From Agrobacterium rosae (GTDB lineage: Bacteria > Pseudomonadota > Alphaproteobacteria > Rhizobiales > Rhizobiaceae): DNA of 64,000 bases. Shown piece by piece: positions 63,989 through 64,000 of this stretch. The DNA lies in NCBI RefSeq assembly GCF_002915175.1, contig NZ_NXEJ01000005.1:1-64000 (forward strand), given 5' to 3'. The position numbers and the translations under genes are program-made. The notes below the pieces were generated by a model. The model saw only the letters and a list, made by a program, of their open reading frames with translations, did not search any database and had not been told where the DNA came from. How positions within the stretch are numbered: the first letter of the stretch is position 1; every line of letters starts with the position of its first letter.

Positions 63989-64000
63989 CGTCGTCTTTCA

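Noticed and set aside
1..64000. CRISPR array
   Set aside because: No regularly spaced repeats of 23 to 40 bases were seen and no cas genes are present.

Overview
The window looks like an Agrobacterium-type member of the Rhizobiaceae. The best markers are a TelA-type telomere resolvase at 28478-29815, the lpiA-acvB pair, a tRNA-Arg(CCU) interrupted by a group I intron, minCDE behind a CtrA-type box, betC-choX, dctBD/dctA and a rhizobial intergenic palindrome. All names come from reading the sequence; no database was searched.

The left 7.6 kb (1-7625) is a mobile island that continues beyond the left edge. It is visibly richer in A+T than the rest. From left to right it holds a serine recombinase among TGTTCAAAA repeats, then a minus-strand operon of a SIR2-like protein, a two-helix membrane coiled-coil protein and a DUF2971 protein. 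Next comes a run of very small minus-strand genes of T4-type phage character, including a GIY-YIG endonuclease and TATAAATA late-promoter motifs. A tyrosine integrase follows, beside the 3' end of the intron-containing tRNA-Arg(CCU) gene (7626-7925). This island is the most unusual part of the window. It may be a defence-carrying element tied to T4-like phages, possibly a phage satellite.

The rest is ordinary chromosomal or chromid sequence. 7987-11461: choline sulfate use (betC, choX, LysR). 11458-13616: AraC regulator and divergent Fsr-like exporter. 13674-15512: minCDE division-site genes. 15852-22988: cystine-type ABC transporter, then a P1/DmpA-type aminopeptidase, D-amino-acid aminotransferase, S12 D-aminopeptidase-like protein and M19 dipeptidase, which together suggest uptake and breakdown of small peptides containing D-residues. 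23209-29815: lpiA, acvB, an M24 peptidase and telA.

29850-41283 is a catabolic regulon: a peptide-type ABC transporter on the minus strand, divergent from a BNR-repeat sialidase-like protein, PdxA2, a DapA-family lyase, an iron-type dehydrogenase, a DUF1537 acid-sugar kinase and a FadR-type regulator. An inositol-dehydrogenase-like gene follows. 42513-44857 is a TPP riboswitch with thiMED. 44861-47878 is dadR-dadX-dadA for D-alanine breakdown. 47918-53853 is a GntR regulator, a spermidine/putrescine-type ABC transporter and a hydantoin-racemase-like enzyme. 53972-63988 holds a BA14K protein, the dctD/dctB and dctA locus with a sigma-54 promoter and a DctD-type operator, a small EamA transporter, a GNAT-TPR fusion, an M20 amidohydrolase, a flavin reductase and an Rrf2 regulator.
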